This document shows positions 1 through 9,156 of a stretch of DNA of 64,000 nt, piece after piece. The position numbers were made by a program, and so were the translations under genes. Each line of letters begins with the position of its first letter. Positions within the stretch are counted from its first letter, which is position 1. Source of the DNA: Haloglomus salinum (GTDB lineage: Archaea; Halobacteriota; Halobacteria; Halobacteriales; Haloarculaceae); the NCBI RefSeq assembly GCF_024298825.1, contig NZ_CP101153.1:3968001-4032000 (forward strand), written 5' to 3'. The notes below the pieces were generated by a model that was not told the origin of the DNA, searched no databases, and was given only the letters and a program-made list of their open reading frames with translations.

Positions 1-121
1 GGCCCACCTGGACGACTCGCCGAACGCGAAGCCGACGTATCCCGTGATGCGGATGGTCCCGTTCGTGCTGGCCGAGCAGGGGCGACAGATTCTGGACGGC
101 GAGGTTCCGCTCCGGGAGTGA
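1..121 (+). CDS. C-terminal fragment of an unidentified protein
   Basis: Only the last 39 codons of this gene lie in the window, read from base 2 to a TGA at 119-121. The visible tail contains the segment YPVMRMVPFVLAEQGRQIL followed by an acidic end. Codon use is typical of the neighbouring genes. The fragment is too short for me to assign a family, and I do not recognise it. It is followed after only 6 bases by the stop codon of a convergent gene. Confidence 0.5.
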   Translation, partial: AHLDDSPNAKPTYPVMRMVPFVLAEQGRQILDGEVPLRE

Positions 122-127
122 AACCGT

Positions 128-514
128 CTACTCCTCTTCGAGAATCGACCCGACGGCGGTGGCGACCTCGTCGAAATCACGGAGCGTGAGGCCGTCGGTG
201 GTCAGGAACACGCCCTCGTCGGCGGTCGTGATCCGACACAGGAACCCGTTCTCGAAGACCCGGATGGTGTATTCGTAATCTCCCAGTTCGGAGCCGCGGT
301 ACGCGGTGTTGGCCTGGAAGCCGAGGCTCTCGTGCTCGACGAACCCGGACAGGTCCGCGTCGGAGTCGAGGTCCGAGCGGAGGTACAGCTGCCTGAACTC
401 GTCGGGCGTGAAGTACGTGACCGACCGGACCTGGTCACCCACGGTCGTCCGACAGGCGCTCACCAGTTCCGATGCCCGTGTTCCGTCTATCAGGTCACCC
501 TCGTGTAACGACAT
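128..514 (-). CDS. conserved haloarchaeal protein of unknown function (DUF7522-like)
   Basis: This is a 128-residue soluble acidic protein with no signal peptide or membrane segment. It shows the features I remember for a haloarchaeal-only family, possibly DUF7522: a CRTTVGDQVRSVTYFTPDEF block near residue 21 followed by YLRSDLDSDADL, and a beta-rich second half with YEYTIRVFENGF. The function is unknown. It uses an ATG at 514; an AT-rich stretch at about 532-560 upstream could hold the promoter. It converges with the partial gene on its left and stands alone. The family name is from memory and is low confidence; the reality of the gene is well supported by length and codon use. Confidence 0.7.
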   Translation of the reverse strand: MSLHEGDLIDGTRASELVSACRTTVGDQVRSVTYFTPDEFRQLYLRSDLDSDADLSGFVEHESLGFQANTAYRGSELGDYEYTIRVFENGFLCRITTADEGVFLTTDGLTLRDFDEVATAVGSILEEE

Positions 515-674
515 CCTGCATCACCTACCTTGTCTATTGTTCTCACTGGACATATTTCTGTCTGCAATCCAGGGCGGGAAGCGACCGCTGTCGAGCCGGT
601 TCTCGGACGCTGCGGGCTACAGACAGACGACAACCCCCCTACGCTTTTCCGGGCCACGGACGACGGTCCCACCG

Positions 675-944
675 ATGTCAGGCTGGTCCCCACCGTCGAT
701 ACCCCGACCGTGGCTCGTGGCCGCACTCGGTCTCTACGCGCTCGTGGTGGCGTACAGCGTGCTCATCGCCGGGCAGTTGCTGCTCGGTGTCGTCCCCGGA
801 CTGTTCCTCGTCGGCCTCTACCTCCTGTGGCGGCTCCTCGTCGCTGTCGAGGCCATCGCGGAGGCACAGCAGCGGCTGGCGGACCACCGGACCGAGAGGG
901 GTGAGCAACTGGAAGCACCTGATGAGGCCGAGCGCAGACAGTGA
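675..944 (+). CDS. small two-helix membrane protein, hypothetical
   Basis: An 89-residue protein read from the ATG at 675. Residues about 13-35 and 38-57 are strongly hydrophobic and should form two transmembrane helices separated by a short turn. The C-terminal 30 residues are charged (EAQQRLADHRTERGEQLEAP) and probably form a cytoplasmic helix. The open frame extends upstream to 306, but that part overlaps the opposite gene antisense and lacks haloarchaeal acidic composition, so the internal ATG is preferred. It ends 8 bases before the stop of the convergent isopentenyl phosphate kinase gene. No function can be assigned. Confidence 0.6.
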   Translation: MSGWSPPSIPRPWLVAALGLYALVVAYSVLIAGQLLLGVVPGLFLVGLYLLWRLLVAVEAIAEAQQRLADHRTERGEQLEAPDEAERRQ

Positions 945-952
945 CCGCGGGC

Positions 953-1744
953 CTACTCCTCCCCGTACCTGAAGTACGAGGACGCGACGAGCGTTCCGGG
1001 AGACTCCCCCGCGAGGAAGGCGTCCAGCCCGTCGAGGTCGAAGACAGAGGCCGGGGCACCGAGATCGAGCAGCGTCCGGACCTTCGCGGCCATCCCGCCC
1101 GTCACGTCCGTCGCGTCGCTCCCGCCGAGCGCGTCCGCGACATCGTCGAACGCCTCGATGCGCTCGATGACTGCGCCGTCCGAATCCAGGACCCCCGGCA
1201 CGTCCGAGCAGAGACCGACACGGTCGGCGTCGAGACCGTCCGCGAGTTCGGTCACGAGTTCGTCGCCCGAGACGACGGTGACGCCCTGGCCGGCTGTCGC
1301 GACTACGTCACCGTGGAGGACCGGCACGAACCCCTCCGCGAGGAGGGCGGCCACGGCGTCGGCCGGCTGCTGGAACTCGCCGCCGACCCGGTAGCCGGTC
1401 GAGAGCGGCGCCACCTGCACCGCGGGGACCCTGGCGTCGGCCAGCGCACCGACGACCGCGCGGTTGAGGTCGCGCATCGCACCGTGGATGTCACGGACGG
1501 CACCGTCGTCGTGGGTACCGGCGCTGGTGGTGACGCCGTAACGCTCGGCGTTCGGGTGGCCGAACGAGCCGCCACCGTGGACGACGACGAGCTCGGCCGG
1601 CTCGGGCGTGGTCTCGTCACCCCGGTCGCGCCCGTGGACCGCGCCGACCGCGTCCGCGGCCCGTTCGAGCCGTTCCGTATCGACCTGCTCGACGGCCTCC
1701 TTGTCGGTGACGACGCTCCCGCCGAGTTTGAGAACGGCGGTCAC
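953..1744 (-). CDS. isopentenyl phosphate kinase
   Basis: A 263-residue amino acid kinase-family enzyme that phosphorylates isopentenyl phosphate to isopentenyl diphosphate, the last kinase step of the archaeal mevalonate route, in the cytoplasm. It shows the N-terminal LKLGGS lysine/glycine motif (residues 5-10), the HGGGSFGH motif with the IPK-type histidine (56-63), and a late GGMAAKV motif. Length fits the family. The GTG start overlaps the mevalonate kinase stop as GTGA, which fixes the start and implies translational coupling. Longer in-frame readings upstream run into the mevalonate kinase gene and are rejected. Its neighbour, mevalonate kinase, acts earlier in the same pathway. Confidence 0.92.
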   Translation of the reverse strand: MTAVLKLGGSVVTDKEAVEQVDTERLERAADAVGAVHGRDRGDETTPEPAELVVVHGGGSFGHPNAERYGVTTSAGTHDDGAVRDIHGAMRDLNRAVVGALADARVPAVQVAPLSTGYRVGGEFQQPADAVAALLAEGFVPVLHGDVVATAGQGVTVVSGDELVTELADGLDADRVGLCSDVPGVLDSDGAVIERIEAFDDVADALGGSDATDVTGGMAAKVRTLLDLGAPASVFDLDGLDAFLAGESPGTLVASSYFRYGEE

Positions 1745-2733
1745 GACTCCCTCCGGACGCCGTCGGTGTCGAGTTCGGCCCGGAACGCCTCCTCGCAGCC
1801 GGGCGTGTAGTCGAGCGCGGTCTTCGCGCCCTCGCTGTCGTCGAGCACGACGATGCAGCCACCGCCGCCGGCGCCGGTGAGCTTCGCGCCGTAGGCGCCC
1901 GCCTCGCGGGCGGCCCACACCATCGAGTCCAGCGAGCGCGCGGAGACGCCCAGCGCCGACAGGAGGCCGTGGTTGAAGTTCATCAACTGCCCGAGTTCGT
2001 CGAGCGGCGTGTCCTCGCCCTGGAGCAGGGTCTCGCCCTCCCAGACGAGGTCGCCGATGGCCTCGACCGTATCGGCGGCGAACGGGTGTCGGTCCCGGAG
2101 TTCGCGGACGCCCGCGACCAGTTCGCCCGTGTCGCCCGCGCCGCCGTCGTAGCCGACGACGAACGGGAGGTTGCCCACCTCGTCGAGTTGCCGGCGGTCG
2201 TCACCCTGCACCCGGACGGCCCCACCCATCGTCGAGCAGAACGTGTCTGCCCGGGATGCCTGGCCGTCCTGCACGTCGTGTTCGACCCGGAAGGCGCGGT
2301 CGGCGAGCGCCTCGCGGCCGAGCTCGGTCCCGAGTTCGCGCGCCGCCGCGTCGATGGCGGCCACGACCACCGCCGCCGAGGAACCCAGGCCGGCACCCAG
2401 CGGGATGTCCGACTCGACGCTGATGTCCAGTCCCGCGTCGGGTGCCTCGGCCGCGTCGCGGGCCTGCTCGACGGCGCCGTCGAGGTAGCCCATCGCGGCC
2501 TCGACGAGGTTGTTCGGCACGTTCAGCTCCGGCGCGTCGCTCTCGCCGCCCCACGCGACGGTGAAGCCGTCGAGCGTGAGGTCGTCGGCGTTCACCCGGA
2601 CGCGGTCGTCGTCGCGGCGCTCGACCGTGACTCGCGCCCGGCGCTCGATAGCACATGGGACCGCAGGCTCGCCGTAGACGACGGCGTGCTCCCCGAACAG
2701 GTACACCTTCCCGGGGGCCGAGGAGACTGTCAT
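1741..2733 (-). CDS. mvk: mevalonate kinase
   Basis: A 330-residue GHMP-family kinase making 5-phosphomevalonate from mevalonate and ATP, for isoprenoid lipid synthesis. The start APGKVYLFGEHAVVYG is diagnostic for mevalonate kinases; the GHMP ATP-binding loop PLGAGLGSSAA lies at 111-121; the RADTFCSTMGG segment holds the catalytic Asp region; and KLTGAGGGGC near the C-terminus is the GHMP C-terminal motif. The ATG at 2733 is chosen because the family begins exactly here. Its stop overlaps the GTG of the isopentenyl phosphate kinase gene, forming a two-gene isoprenoid unit downstream of the eno-rps2 cluster, although the divergent NUDIX-like gene and 137 bases separate it from rps2. Confidence 0.94.
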   Translation of the reverse strand: MTVSSAPGKVYLFGEHAVVYGEPAVPCAIERRARVTVERRDDDRVRVNADDLTLDGFTVAWGGESDAPELNVPNNLVEAAMGYLDGAVEQARDAAEAPDAGLDISVESDIPLGAGLGSSAAVVVAAIDAAARELGTELGREALADRAFRVEHDVQDGQASRADTFCSTMGGAVRVQGDDRRQLDEVGNLPFVVGYDGGAGDTGELVAGVRELRDRHPFAADTVEAIGDLVWEGETLLQGEDTPLDELGQLMNFNHGLLSALGVSARSLDSMVWAAREAGAYGAKLTGAGGGGCIVVLDDSEGAKTALDYTPGCEEAFRAELDTDGVRRES

Positions 2734-2842
2734 ACCCCCGCGTCGGGTGGGTGGGCACTTGACTCTGACCACACGAGCGGCGGTTGCCGGCCACGCCCTC
2801 CGAGCCGACACGCCCTTGCCGTCGCCGGTCCTCGACCGAGAT

Positions 2843-3391
2843 GTGTACCGCTCGGGCGCCGCCGACCGACTCCGCCGCCACGTCGCCGCCCTCGTGAGCG
2901 ACCTGGCAGCCGAACACGGGGAGCTGGACGTGGTCCGCCGGGGCTGGGAGTGCGACGCCTCGTCCTACGACGCGCTCGCGGAGACGTTCGAGGCGTTCGA
3001 CGTGGTCGGTGGTGCCACCGCCCGTGTCCGCGACGCCGAGGGGCGCCTCCTGCTGGTCCGTCACGCCGACGGGTGGGCCGACCCCGGCGACGCCCGCCGC
3101 CCCGGCGAGGACTACCGCGAGTGCGCTCGCCGGGCCGTCGCGTCGGCGACCGGCATCGAGGTCCACCTGGACGACCTCGCCGCGATTCACGTCCACGTCG
3201 CCCGCGACCCGTTCGACCGGCCACCGCTGCCGGACCCGGCGCTCGTCTTCGAGGCCACACCCGAGCGCGGCGGCAGTCCCGACCCGACCCCCGGCGACAG
3301 CGTGACGGAGGTCGGCTGGTTCGCCCCCGACGACCTGCCCGACGACCTGCTGTACGGGGACCTGCGGCCGACGGCGCCGGACGTGCAGTGA
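2843..3391 (+). CDS. NUDIX-fold protein with a degenerate catalytic box
   Basis: The open frame encodes a NUDIX-fold protein: GGATARVRDAEGRLLLVRHADGW is a typical first strand pair and the C-terminal half ends EVGWFAPDDLPDDLLYGDL, as in NUDIX hydrolases. The NUDIX box should read GX5EX7REUXEEXGU; here the aligned part reads GEDYRECARRAVASATGIEV, so the first E is present but the REU and EE glutamates are A and SA. Metal-dependent hydrolysis may therefore be lost or altered. Two GTG starts are possible: 2843 (182 residues, used here) and 2747 (214 residues); the latter would overlap the mevalonate kinase promoter region. It is transcribed divergently from mvk and converges on rps2. Confidence 0.75.
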   Translation: MYRSGAADRLRRHVAALVSDLAAEHGELDVVRRGWECDASSYDALAETFEAFDVVGGATARVRDAEGRLLLVRHADGWADPGDARRPGEDYRECARRAVASATGIEVHLDDLAAIHVHVARDPFDRPPLPDPALVFEATPERGGSPDPTPGDSVTEVGWFAPDDLPDDLLYGDLRPTAPDVQ

Positions 3392-3528
3392 GTTCCAGCC
3401 CAGATAAGACATATATTCGGACAGTCTGCCGATAGTATTCGAATTTCTCGCCGAAAGTCCCAGATTATCGCCCTGTCCGGCACTGTCGCTGGCCGGTCGA
3501 TGGCTGGAGAACGAAAGTCGTCGCGCGA

Positions 3529-4311
3529 TTACAGTTCGGTCTCGAAGTCCTCGAGGGCGTAGGTCGGCTCGGCGCCGCGGTTGTCGAGCGTCTCGTTGGC
3601 CAGCAGCCAGTAGACGACCGACAGGGCCTTGCGCCCCTTGTTGTTGGACGGGACGACCAGGTCCACGTTGGACGTGGTGTTGTTGGAGTCGCACATCGCC
3701 ACGACCGGGATACCGACCGTGATGGCCTCCTTGACGGCCTGGCTGTCACCGATGGGGTCGGTGACGACCACGACGTCCGGCTCGATGTAGCCGTCGTACT
3801 TCGGGTTCGTCAGCGTGCCCGGGATGAACCGGCCGGTCCGGGCGCGGGCGCCGACGGCCTCGGCGAACTTCTCGGCCGGGAACCGGCCGTACTGTCGCGA
3901 GGACGCGACCAGAATCTGCTCGGGGGCGTAGTTCGAGAGGAACGACGCCGCCGTGCGGATGCGCTGGTCGGTCTGGGAGACGTCCAGCACGTACAGGCCG
4001 TCCGTGCGGACGCGATGGATGAACCGCTCCATCGATTTGGTCTTCTGCTGGGTGCCGATGTGGACCCCGTTCTGGAGGTACTCCTCGACCGGGATGAGGA
4101 GGTCGGCCTCCTCGTCGGGCATGACGTCCTCGTCGAGGACGGGCGTCTCCTCGGCCTCCTCGGCCTCAGCCTCGTCCTCGCCTGTCTCCTCGGCCGCCTC
4201 CTCGGCGGCGGGCGGTGCTTCTTCGTCGTCGACCTCGGCGACCTCGGCCGGCGTGTCCTCCTCGGACTCGGCGTCGGCGTCGGCCTCCAGGCCTTCCTCG
4301 TTGTCGCTCAT
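3529..4311 (-). CDS. rps2: 30S ribosomal protein uS2
   Basis: A 260-residue archaeal ribosomal protein uS2, part of the small-subunit body. The core from about residue 68 shows [50 protein letters not shown] and the [11 protein letters not shown] segment typical of the family. The first 65 residues are an extreme Asp/Glu/Ala extension, longer than bacterial homologues and common in haloarchaea. The ATG overlaps the enolase stop as ATGA, so the gene is the last one of the rpl18e-rpl13-rps9-rpoN-rpoK-eno-rps2 cluster. It converges with the NUDIX-like gene across 137 bases. Confidence 0.97.
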   Translation of the reverse strand: MSDNEEGLEADADAESEEDTPAEVAEVDDEEAPPAAEEAAEETGEDEAEAEEAEETPVLDEDVMPDEEADLLIPVEEYLQNGVHIGTQQKTKSMERFIHRVRTDGLYVLDVSQTDQRIRTAASFLSNYAPEQILVASSRQYGRFPAEKFAEAVGARARTGRFIPGTLTNPKYDGYIEPDVVVVTDPIGDSQAVKEAITVGIPVVAMCDSNNTTSNVDLVVPSNNKGRKALSVVYWLLANETLDNRGAEPTYALEDFETEL

Positions 4312-5507
4312 GCGGATTCCTCGATTCTGATGAGTTCGTTCAGCTTGGCGGTTCGCTCGCCACCGACCGCGCCCGTCTTGATGAACGGGGCCGCGGTCGC
4401 GACGGCGAGGTGTGCGATGGTCGTGTCCTCGGTCTCTCCGGAGCGGTGCGAGACGACAGCGTCGTAGCCCGCGCGATGGGCCGTCTCGACGGCGTCGAAC
4501 GCGTCCGAGAGCGTGCCGATCTGGTTGGGCTTGACGAGGATGCTGTTGGCGGCACCCTGGTCGATGCCCTCCTGCAGGCGCGCGACGTTCGTGACGAACA
4601 GGTCGTCACCACAGACCAGACAGTCCTCGACCCGCTCGGTCAGGTCGGCGAAGCCAGCGTAGTCGTCCTCGTCCAGCGGGTCCTCCACGTAGACGAGGTC
4701 GTAGTCGTCGGCCAGGTCGGCGATGTAGTCGCGCTGCTCCGCGGGGGTGCGCTCGCGCTCGCCGTACCGGTAGACGCCGGCGTCGTTGTCGTACAGCTCG
4801 GCGCCGGCGACGTCCAGACCCATGCGGATCTCGAAGCCGACGGCCTCCTCGACCTGTGCGATGGCCTCGTCGACGATCTCGAACGCGGTCGCGTCGTCGA
4901 TGCTGGGTGCCCAGGCGCCCTCGTCACCCTTGGCGGCCGGGACGTCCCGGTCGTCGAGGATGTCGGCGACGGCGGCGTGGACCTCGGCGTTCGCGAACAC
5001 GGCGTCCGCGACCGAGGGTGCGCCGACCGGCGCGGCGAGGAACTCCTGGATGTGCGTGGCGTCGGCGGCGTGCTCGCCGCCGCCCACGACGTTGCCCAGC
5101 GGCGTCGGGAACTCGTTGCCGCGGAAGGCGCCACCGAGGTGCTGGTACAGCGGGGCGCCGAGCACGTCCGCGGCGGCCTTCGCCGCGGCCATCGAGATGG
5201 CGACGGCGGAGTTGGCGCCGATCTCGGAGAAGTCCTCGGTGCCGTCGGCCGCGCGGAGTGCGGCGTCGACCGACCGCTGGTCGCCGGCGTACACCTGCCC
5301 CTCGATACGCGGGACCGCCAGTTCGCGGGCGGCGGCGATGGCCTCGCCCGCCGGCCGCTCGACGGCCTCGTACTCGCCGGTCGACGCCCCGGAGGGCGCC
5401 GCGGCGCGGCCGTGACCGCCGGACTCCGTTCGGACCTCGGCCTCGACCGTGGGCGAGCCACGGGAGTCGAGGATGCGACGGAGTCGCACCTCGGTGACGA
5501 GCGTCAT
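4308..5507 (-). CDS. eno: enolase (phosphopyruvate hydratase)
   Basis: A 399-residue enolase interconverting 2-phosphoglycerate and phosphoenolpyruvate in glycolysis and gluconeogenesis. Visible motifs are [12 protein letters not shown] (14-25), the mobile loop SGASTGEYE (39-47), KGDEGAW with the probable general-acid Glu (193-199), metal ligands in LDVAGAE (231-237), VEDPLDE (274-280) and GDDLF (300-304), and the catalytic lysine in [13 protein letters not shown] (K326). [11 protein letters not shown] and [15 protein letters not shown] follow as expected. Its position between rpoK and rps2 with 4-base overlaps on both sides is the conserved archaeal gene order. Confidence 0.97.
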   Translation of the reverse strand: MTLVTEVRLRRILDSRGSPTVEAEVRTESGGHGRAAAPSGASTGEYEAVERPAGEAIAAARELAVPRIEGQVYAGDQRSVDAALRAADGTEDFSEIGANSAVAISMAAAKAAADVLGAPLYQHLGGAFRGNEFPTPLGNVVGGGEHAADATHIQEFLAAPVGAPSVADAVFANAEVHAAVADILDDRDVPAAKGDEGAWAPSIDDATAFEIVDEAIAQVEEAVGFEIRMGLDVAGAELYDNDAGVYRYGERERTPAEQRDYIADLADDYDLVYVEDPLDEDDYAGFADLTERVEDCLVCGDDLFVTNVARLQEGIDQGAANSILVKPNQIGTLSDAFDAVETAHRAGYDAVVSHRSGETEDTTIAHLAVATAAPFIKTGAVGGERTAKLNELIRIEESA

Positions 5508-5701
5508 GTCTCCTCGGCCCCCGGCTTGTCGCCCCGGCGGACGGTGAACGGGAGGACGCCCGCGTCGTACTCCTCGGCGGCGATGAGGATGGGCTCGGTC
5601 TGTTCCGTGTCGATGAGCACGGGCGCCCCGAAGGACACCTGCAGCGCTCGTGCGCCGATGATGCGTGCTTTCTCGTAGCGATTGCTGGGCCCCGCCATCA
5701 T
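5504..5701 (-). CDS. rpoK: DNA-directed RNA polymerase subunit K (Rpo6/omega-like)
   Basis: A 65-residue protein carrying the hallmark [20 protein letters not shown] of archaeal subunit K, the counterpart of eukaryotic Rpb6 and bacterial omega, which stabilises the polymerase core. Two adjacent ATGs (5701 and 5698) are possible; the first overlaps the rpoN stop as ATGA and is used here. The stop overlaps the enolase ATG. A much longer frame exists upstream but it is only the antisense-like extension through rpoN. Confidence 0.95.
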   Translation of the reverse strand: MMAGPSNRYEKARIIGARALQVSFGAPVLIDTEQTEPILIAAEEYDAGVLPFTVRRGDKPGAEET

Positions 5702-5892
5702 TGATAGGGTGCCACCACGTCGACCAGGTCCTTGTGCGAGACGAGCATCCGGCGACAGCAGTGTCGCTCGACGCCGAGTTCGTCGAGCACCTGTTCGGGG
5801 TCGTCGTCTCCCTCGCGGGTGCGGGACTTGAACTCCTCCCAGTGCTCGCCGACGACCTTGCCGCACGTGAAGCAGCGGACGGGTACCATCAT
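5698..5892 (-). CDS. rpoN: DNA-directed RNA polymerase subunit N (Rpo10)
   Basis: A 64-residue zinc-binding RNA polymerase subunit, the homologue of eukaryotic Rpb10. The start [11 protein letters not shown] and the later HCCRRML provide the atypical CX2C...CC zinc site of the family. It sits in the assembly platform with subunits D, L and P. It follows rps9 after a 42-base gap and overlaps rpoK by 4 bases. Confidence 0.96.
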   Translation of the reverse strand: MMVPVRCFTCGKVVGEHWEEFKSRTREGDDDPEQVLDELGVERHCCRRMLVSHKDLVDVVAPYQ

Positions 5893-5934
5893 TGGTGTAT
5901 CACCTTGTGTGTTGGATTCTGGGGTGTGCGGCTG

Positions 5935-6333
5935 TTAGCGGTACGACTTCTGGTAGCGGGCCCGTGCGCCGGGGCCGCCCCACTTCTTGGGCTCGGACTG
6001 GCGCACGTCGTTGACCAGTAGCGAGCGGTCGAAGCTCATGTACGCCTCGCGCAGCTCGGCGTCGTTGGTGTGCTGGACCAGCCCGCGGGCGATTGCGGTC
6101 CGGGCGGCGTCGGCCTGCCCGGAGAACCCGCCACCCTGCACGGTGACGTCGATGTCGACGCCCTCGCGGAGTTCGTCCTCGGCGATGCGGAACGGCTCCG
6201 TCATCTTGAGGCGGGCGAGTTCCGGCTCGACCAGCTCGACCGGCTGGGAGTTGATACGTACCTTGCCGCTCCCGTCCGTGACGGTGGCGCGGGCGACGGC
6301 GGTCTTCTTCTTGCCTGAGGTGTTCGTGACCAT
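5935..6333 (-). CDS. rps9: 30S ribosomal protein uS9
   Basis: A 132-residue uS9, whose conserved C-terminal tail reaches the ribosomal P site. TAVARATV near the start, the [20 protein letters not shown] block and the basic terminal [17 protein letters not shown] are diagnostic. The gene follows rpl13 with 5 bases between stop and start, and precedes rpoN, the standard archaeal order. Confidence 0.97.
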   Translation of the reverse strand: MVTNTSGKKKTAVARATVTDGSGKVRINSQPVELVEPELARLKMTEPFRIAEDELREGVDIDVTVQGGGFSGQADAARTAIARGLVQHTNDAELREAYMSFDRSLLVNDVRQSEPKKWGGPGARARYQKSYR

Positions 6334-6338
6334 ACTGG

Positions 6339-6779
6339 TTACCAGGTGACGTTGGCGCCGAGTTCCTCACTGATGTCGCCCAGCGAGGTGAAGCGGATGT
6401 TCGACAGCCGGTCCAGCGAGGTGCCCTCGATGACCTCGGCCTCCTCGTCGTCGTAGGGGTCGCCGACGTAGACCCGGACGCGCTCGAACGCCTCGCGCCC
6501 GCGGGTCGTCTTGTACGGGACCATGCCACGGACGGCGCGCTTGAAGATGCCGTCCGGCCGCTTCGGGTAGTACGGCCCACGGTCGGAGCCGACCTCTCGG
6601 CGGCTGCGGTACTTCTCCATCGTCGACTCCTCGCGGCCGGTGATGACCGCGTCCTCGGCGTTGACGATGGCGACGCGCTCGCCGTCGAGCGCGCGTTCTG
6701 CGACCTCGCTGGCGACGCGACCCAGGATGCAGTCCCGTGCGTCGACGACGATATCGGCGTCGTACTCGGCGTAGCTCAT
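6339..6779 (-). CDS. rpl13: 50S ribosomal protein uL13
   Basis: A 146-residue uL13 of the large subunit. [21 protein letters not shown] at the start and the [19 protein letters not shown] segment identify the family. The ATG at 6779 overlaps the rpl18e stop as ATGA, which excludes the longer upstream reading that runs through rpl18e in another frame. Confidence 0.97.
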   Translation of the reverse strand: MSYAEYDADIVVDARDCILGRVASEVAERALDGERVAIVNAEDAVITGREESTMEKYRSRREVGSDRGPYYPKRPDGIFKRAVRGMVPYKTTRGREAFERVRVYVGDPYDDEEAEVIEGTSLDRLSNIRFTSLGDISEELGANVTW

Positions 6780-7132
6780 CGGATCACCCGGACGTCGGAG
6801 CCCTCGTGGTTGCGGTCCAGTGCCTCTTCCAGTGTGATGGCCTCGCCAGCTGCGTCGATCTTCGTCTCGGCGGTGCCGGAGAAGTTCACGGCCGCCACCG
6901 TGACGTCCGTGCGGAGCGCGCCGGAGCCGAGCACCTTGCCCGGCACGACGATCGTCTCGTCGGGCTGGGCGTAGCGGTCGATGCGGCCCAGGTTGACCTC
7001 CGCGTGGGTGCGGCGCGGCTTCTCCAGCCGCTCCGCGATGTCGCCCCACACGTCGCCGCCGCCGTTGCGGGCGGCAGATTTGAGGTCGGCGATGAGGCTG
7101 GCGAGCCTCGGATTCGTCTTGTTACTGCTCAT
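6776..7132 (-). CDS. rpl18e: 50S ribosomal protein eL18
   Basis: A 118-residue archaeal/eukaryotic-type ribosomal protein eL18. The start [18 protein letters not shown] and the [22 protein letters not shown] motif are typical. It is the first protein gene after tRNA-Leu, as known for the haloarchaeal tRNA-Leu/L18e/L13/S9 transcription unit, so the tRNA promoter may also drive this operon. Only 29 bases separate the tRNA 3' end from the ATG. Confidence 0.96.
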   Translation of the reverse strand: MSSNKTNPRLASLIADLKSAARNGGGDVWGDIAERLEKPRRTHAEVNLGRIDRYAQPDETIVVPGKVLGSGALRTDVTVAAVNFSGTAETKIDAAGEAITLEEALDRNHEGSDVRVIR

Positions 7133-7161
7133 TGTTGTGCAAGTTCCGCAGAAGGGTGGAG

Positions 7162-7246
7162 TGCAGGGAGCAGGATTTGAACCTGCGGACCCCTACGGGA
7201 CAGCGCCCTGAACGCTGCGCCGTTGGCCAGACTTGGCTATCCCTGC
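7162..7246 (-). tRNA. tRNA-Leu (anticodon CAG)
   Basis: An 85-base class II tRNA. On the minus strand the acceptor GCAGGGA pairs with TCCCTGC, followed by a discriminator A; the T arm is GCAGG-TTCAAAT-CCTGC; and the anticodon stem CAGCG/CGCTG encloses the loop TTCAGGG, giving anticodon CAG (reads CUG). A long variable arm is present, as expected for tRNA-Leu. No CCA is encoded. It lies between rpoD and rpl18e and probably leads the rpl18e transcript. Confidence 0.96.
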
Positions 7247-7272
7247 GCGCATCCACCCGTTCGGTGTATCCC

Positions 7273-7280
7273 TTCAAACC
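7273..7280 (-). promoter_or_regulatory. TATA-like element for tRNA-Leu/rpl18e operon
   Basis: Reading the minus strand, GGTTTGAA lies 27-34 bases before the tRNA 5' end, a plausible archaeal TATA position with a very short leader. The rest of 7281-7473, between this element and the rpoD stop, is GC-rich with no supported gene. Confidence 0.4.
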
Positions 7281-7473
7281 GCTTTCGGTCCCGTGGTCGG
7301 GGTCGGCACGGGTCACGACATCCAGCGTCCGCTCGTCGGCCCATGTACCCGTCGACGGCGTGGCCGCCGCGGGTGTCGGGCCCCATGCGAGCGCGTCGGT
7401 GCCGGCGAGGCCGGCGTGGAGTCGTGGGGTCACGGTTGTCGGGTTCATGTTGGTGTGTGTTCGGTTCGTCCGG

Positions 7474-8235
7474 TTACAGCTGGACGGCCTGTTCGAGTTC
7501 GTCCGCGCGGTCGGCGATGGTGTCGACGGCGTTCAGGACGAGGTCCTCGACCGAGAGCGAGCCGTCGCTCTCGATGCTGAACACGAACGCGTTCGGCACG
7601 TCGTGGACCTCGACCTCCTTGCCCGGGTAGCGCTTCGAGAGGTCGTGGTCGAACTCCTCGGTCGGCACGAGCTCGCCGTCATCCTCGATGACGCCACGCA
7701 GGACGTTCGGTTCGTCCGCCTCGAACTCCTCGGCGTCGCCGACGACCTCCACGGTCTGGAGGTGTCGGTAGCCGACGGCCACGCCACCCTGGTGCTTGGC
7801 GTGGGCCTTTCCGCGGTCCATCACGGCCTCGGCCTCGACCTCGAGGCGCTGGGGCGAATCCGCCCCCTCGGGGTACTTGAGGTCGATGATGGGGATGTTC
7901 TCGTCGGCGGGCTGGACCTGGTCGTCGGCCGACACGAGGTCGCCCGAGTACGCGGTGTCGGGGCCCTCGACGTCGAGCGCGAGCGTGACCGTGTCGCCCT
8001 CCCGGTAGTCGTCGGGCGTCGTCAGCGGGACGAGCCCGAGGCGGAGCGAGATCTGCTCGTCGAACATCACCGACGAGTTCTCGATGACACGGACGGTGTC
8101 GATGCTCAGGGTCGGCACGTCGGCCACGATGGCACGCCTGATGCCGTTGGCGAAGGCCGGCGTGATATTGCGGACGACGAACCGGGCGTCGCGTTCGTCC
8201 CGGTCGATGAACTCCACCTCGTAGTCCTCGCTCAT
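7474..8235 (-). CDS. rpoD: DNA-directed RNA polymerase subunit D (Rpo3)
   Basis: A 253-residue subunit D, the archaeal counterpart of Rpb3 and bacterial alpha, forming the assembly platform with L, N and [18 protein letters not shown] at the start and [19 protein letters not shown] are diagnostic, as is [14 protein letters not shown]. The protein contains no cysteine at all, so the iron-sulphur cluster found in domain 3 of some archaeal Rpo3 proteins cannot be present. It follows rps11 by one base and ends the rps13-rps4-rps11-rpoD group before tRNA-Leu. Confidence 0.97.
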   Translation of the reverse strand: MSEDYEVEFIDRDERDARFVVRNITPAFANGIRRAIVADVPTLSIDTVRVIENSSVMFDEQISLRLGLVPLTTPDDYREGDTVTLALDVEGPDTAYSGDLVSADDQVQPADENIPIIDLKYPEGADSPQRLEVEAEAVMDRGKAHAKHQGGVAVGYRHLQTVEVVGDAEEFEADEPNVLRGVIEDDGELVPTEEFDHDLSKRYPGKEVEVHDVPNAFVFSIESDGSLSVEDLVLNAVDTIADRADELEQAVQL

Positions 8236-8236
8236 G

Positions 8237-8635
8237 TCAGAACCCGCTGTTCTTGGGTGCCCGCGTCCCGTCGTGCGGGATGGGAGTCACGTCCTCGATG
8301 CGACCGATCTCGAGACCGGCGCGTGCGAGCGCCCGGATGGTCGCCTGTGCGCCCGGGCCGGGGCTCTTCTGCAGGTTGCCACCGGGGCCACGCACCTTGA
8401 CGTGCAGGCCCTCCAGGCCGGCGGCCTGGACCTCCTCGGCGACGACCTCGGCCATCTGCATCGCGGCGTACGGCGAGGCCTCGTCGCGGTTCTGCTTCAC
8501 CACGGTCCCGCCGGAGGACTTGGCGATGGTCTCGGCGCCGGTCAGGTCCGTCACGGTGATGACGGTGTTGTTGAACGACGCGTAGACGTGGGCGACACCC
8601 CACCGGTCCTGTGGTACGTCTTCTTCTGAGCTCAT
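8237..8635 (-). CDS. rps11: 30S ribosomal protein uS11
   Basis: A 132-residue uS11 of the small-subunit platform. [29 protein letters not shown] and the glycine-rich [18 protein letters not shown] are characteristic, and the end [16 protein letters not shown] is typical of archaeal members. It overlaps the rps4 stop by 4 bases and is followed by rpoD. Confidence 0.97.
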   Translation of the reverse strand: MSSEEDVPQDRWGVAHVYASFNNTVITVTDLTGAETIAKSSGGTVVKQNRDEASPYAAMQMAEVVAEEVQAAGLEGLHVKVRGPGGNLQKSPGPGAQATIRALARAGLEIGRIEDVTPIPHDGTRAPKNSGF

Positions 8636-9156
8636 TCCTGCTCACCTGCTCGTTCCGGGTGAAGGTCGTCGGCCAGCGGGCTGTTCTCGTCGAAGTCGAT
8701 GTGGTCCTCCTCGGCCACCTCGACGGTGTAGCCCGGTCGCGTGACGCGGGCGCCGCGCACGGTGACGTGCCCGTGGACGATGAACTGTCGTGCCTGGTCG
8801 GCGGTGTTGCCCAGGCCCTGGCGGTAGGCCACGGTCTGGAGGCGCCGTTCGAGGACGTCGGTGACGTCCAGTGCCAGCACGTCGCCCAGGCCGTCGTCGT
8901 CGCCGAGGACGCCGATACGGCGGAGTCGGGCGAGGAACTGGTCGCGGGCGCGCTCTGCGGCCGCGTCGGCCTCCGTCTGCCCTAGCAGCGAGCGGGCCTC
9001 GCGACGGAACGAGCGAAGCGTCGACTGGGTCCGCCACAGCTCCTCCTTGTTCTTCAGCCCGTAGCGGTCCAGCAGGCTCGCCTCCTCGTCGATACGCTCG
9101 CCCTGGTACGGGTGGTTGGGCGTCTCGTAGAACTTGGTGTTGCTACCGAGTGCCAT
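8632..9156 (-). CDS. rps4: 30S ribosomal protein uS4
   Basis: A 174-residue uS4, a primary 16S rRNA binder. It has the archaeal N-terminus [20 protein letters not shown], and the S4 RNA-binding domain from about residue 105 ([31 protein letters not shown]). The ATG shares one base with the rps13 stop (TAATG), and the stop overlaps rps11. Confidence 0.97.
   Translation of the reverse strand: MALGSNTKFYETPNHPYQGERIDEEASLLDRYGLKNKEELWRTQSTLRSFRREARSLLGQTEADAAAERARDQFLARLRRIGVLGDDDGLGDVLALDVTDVLERRLQTVAYRQGLGNTADQARQFIVHGHVTVRGARVTRPGYTVEVAEEDHIDFDENSPLADDLHPERAGEQE

Noticed and set aside
953-1810. Long plus-strand frames over the isopentenyl phosphate kinase gene
   Set aside because: They are GC-rich antisense shadows; the minus-strand protein has clear kinase motifs.
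4215-5678. 487-codon plus-strand frame antisense to enolase
   Set aside because: Enolase on the other strand shows all catalytic motifs; the plus-strand protein is low-complexity Arg/Val-rich.
7122-7448. Minus-strand open frame of 108 codons upstream of rpl18e
   Set aside because: It runs through the whole tRNA-Leu gene, and the protein has no family-like sequence or acidic haloarchaeal composition.
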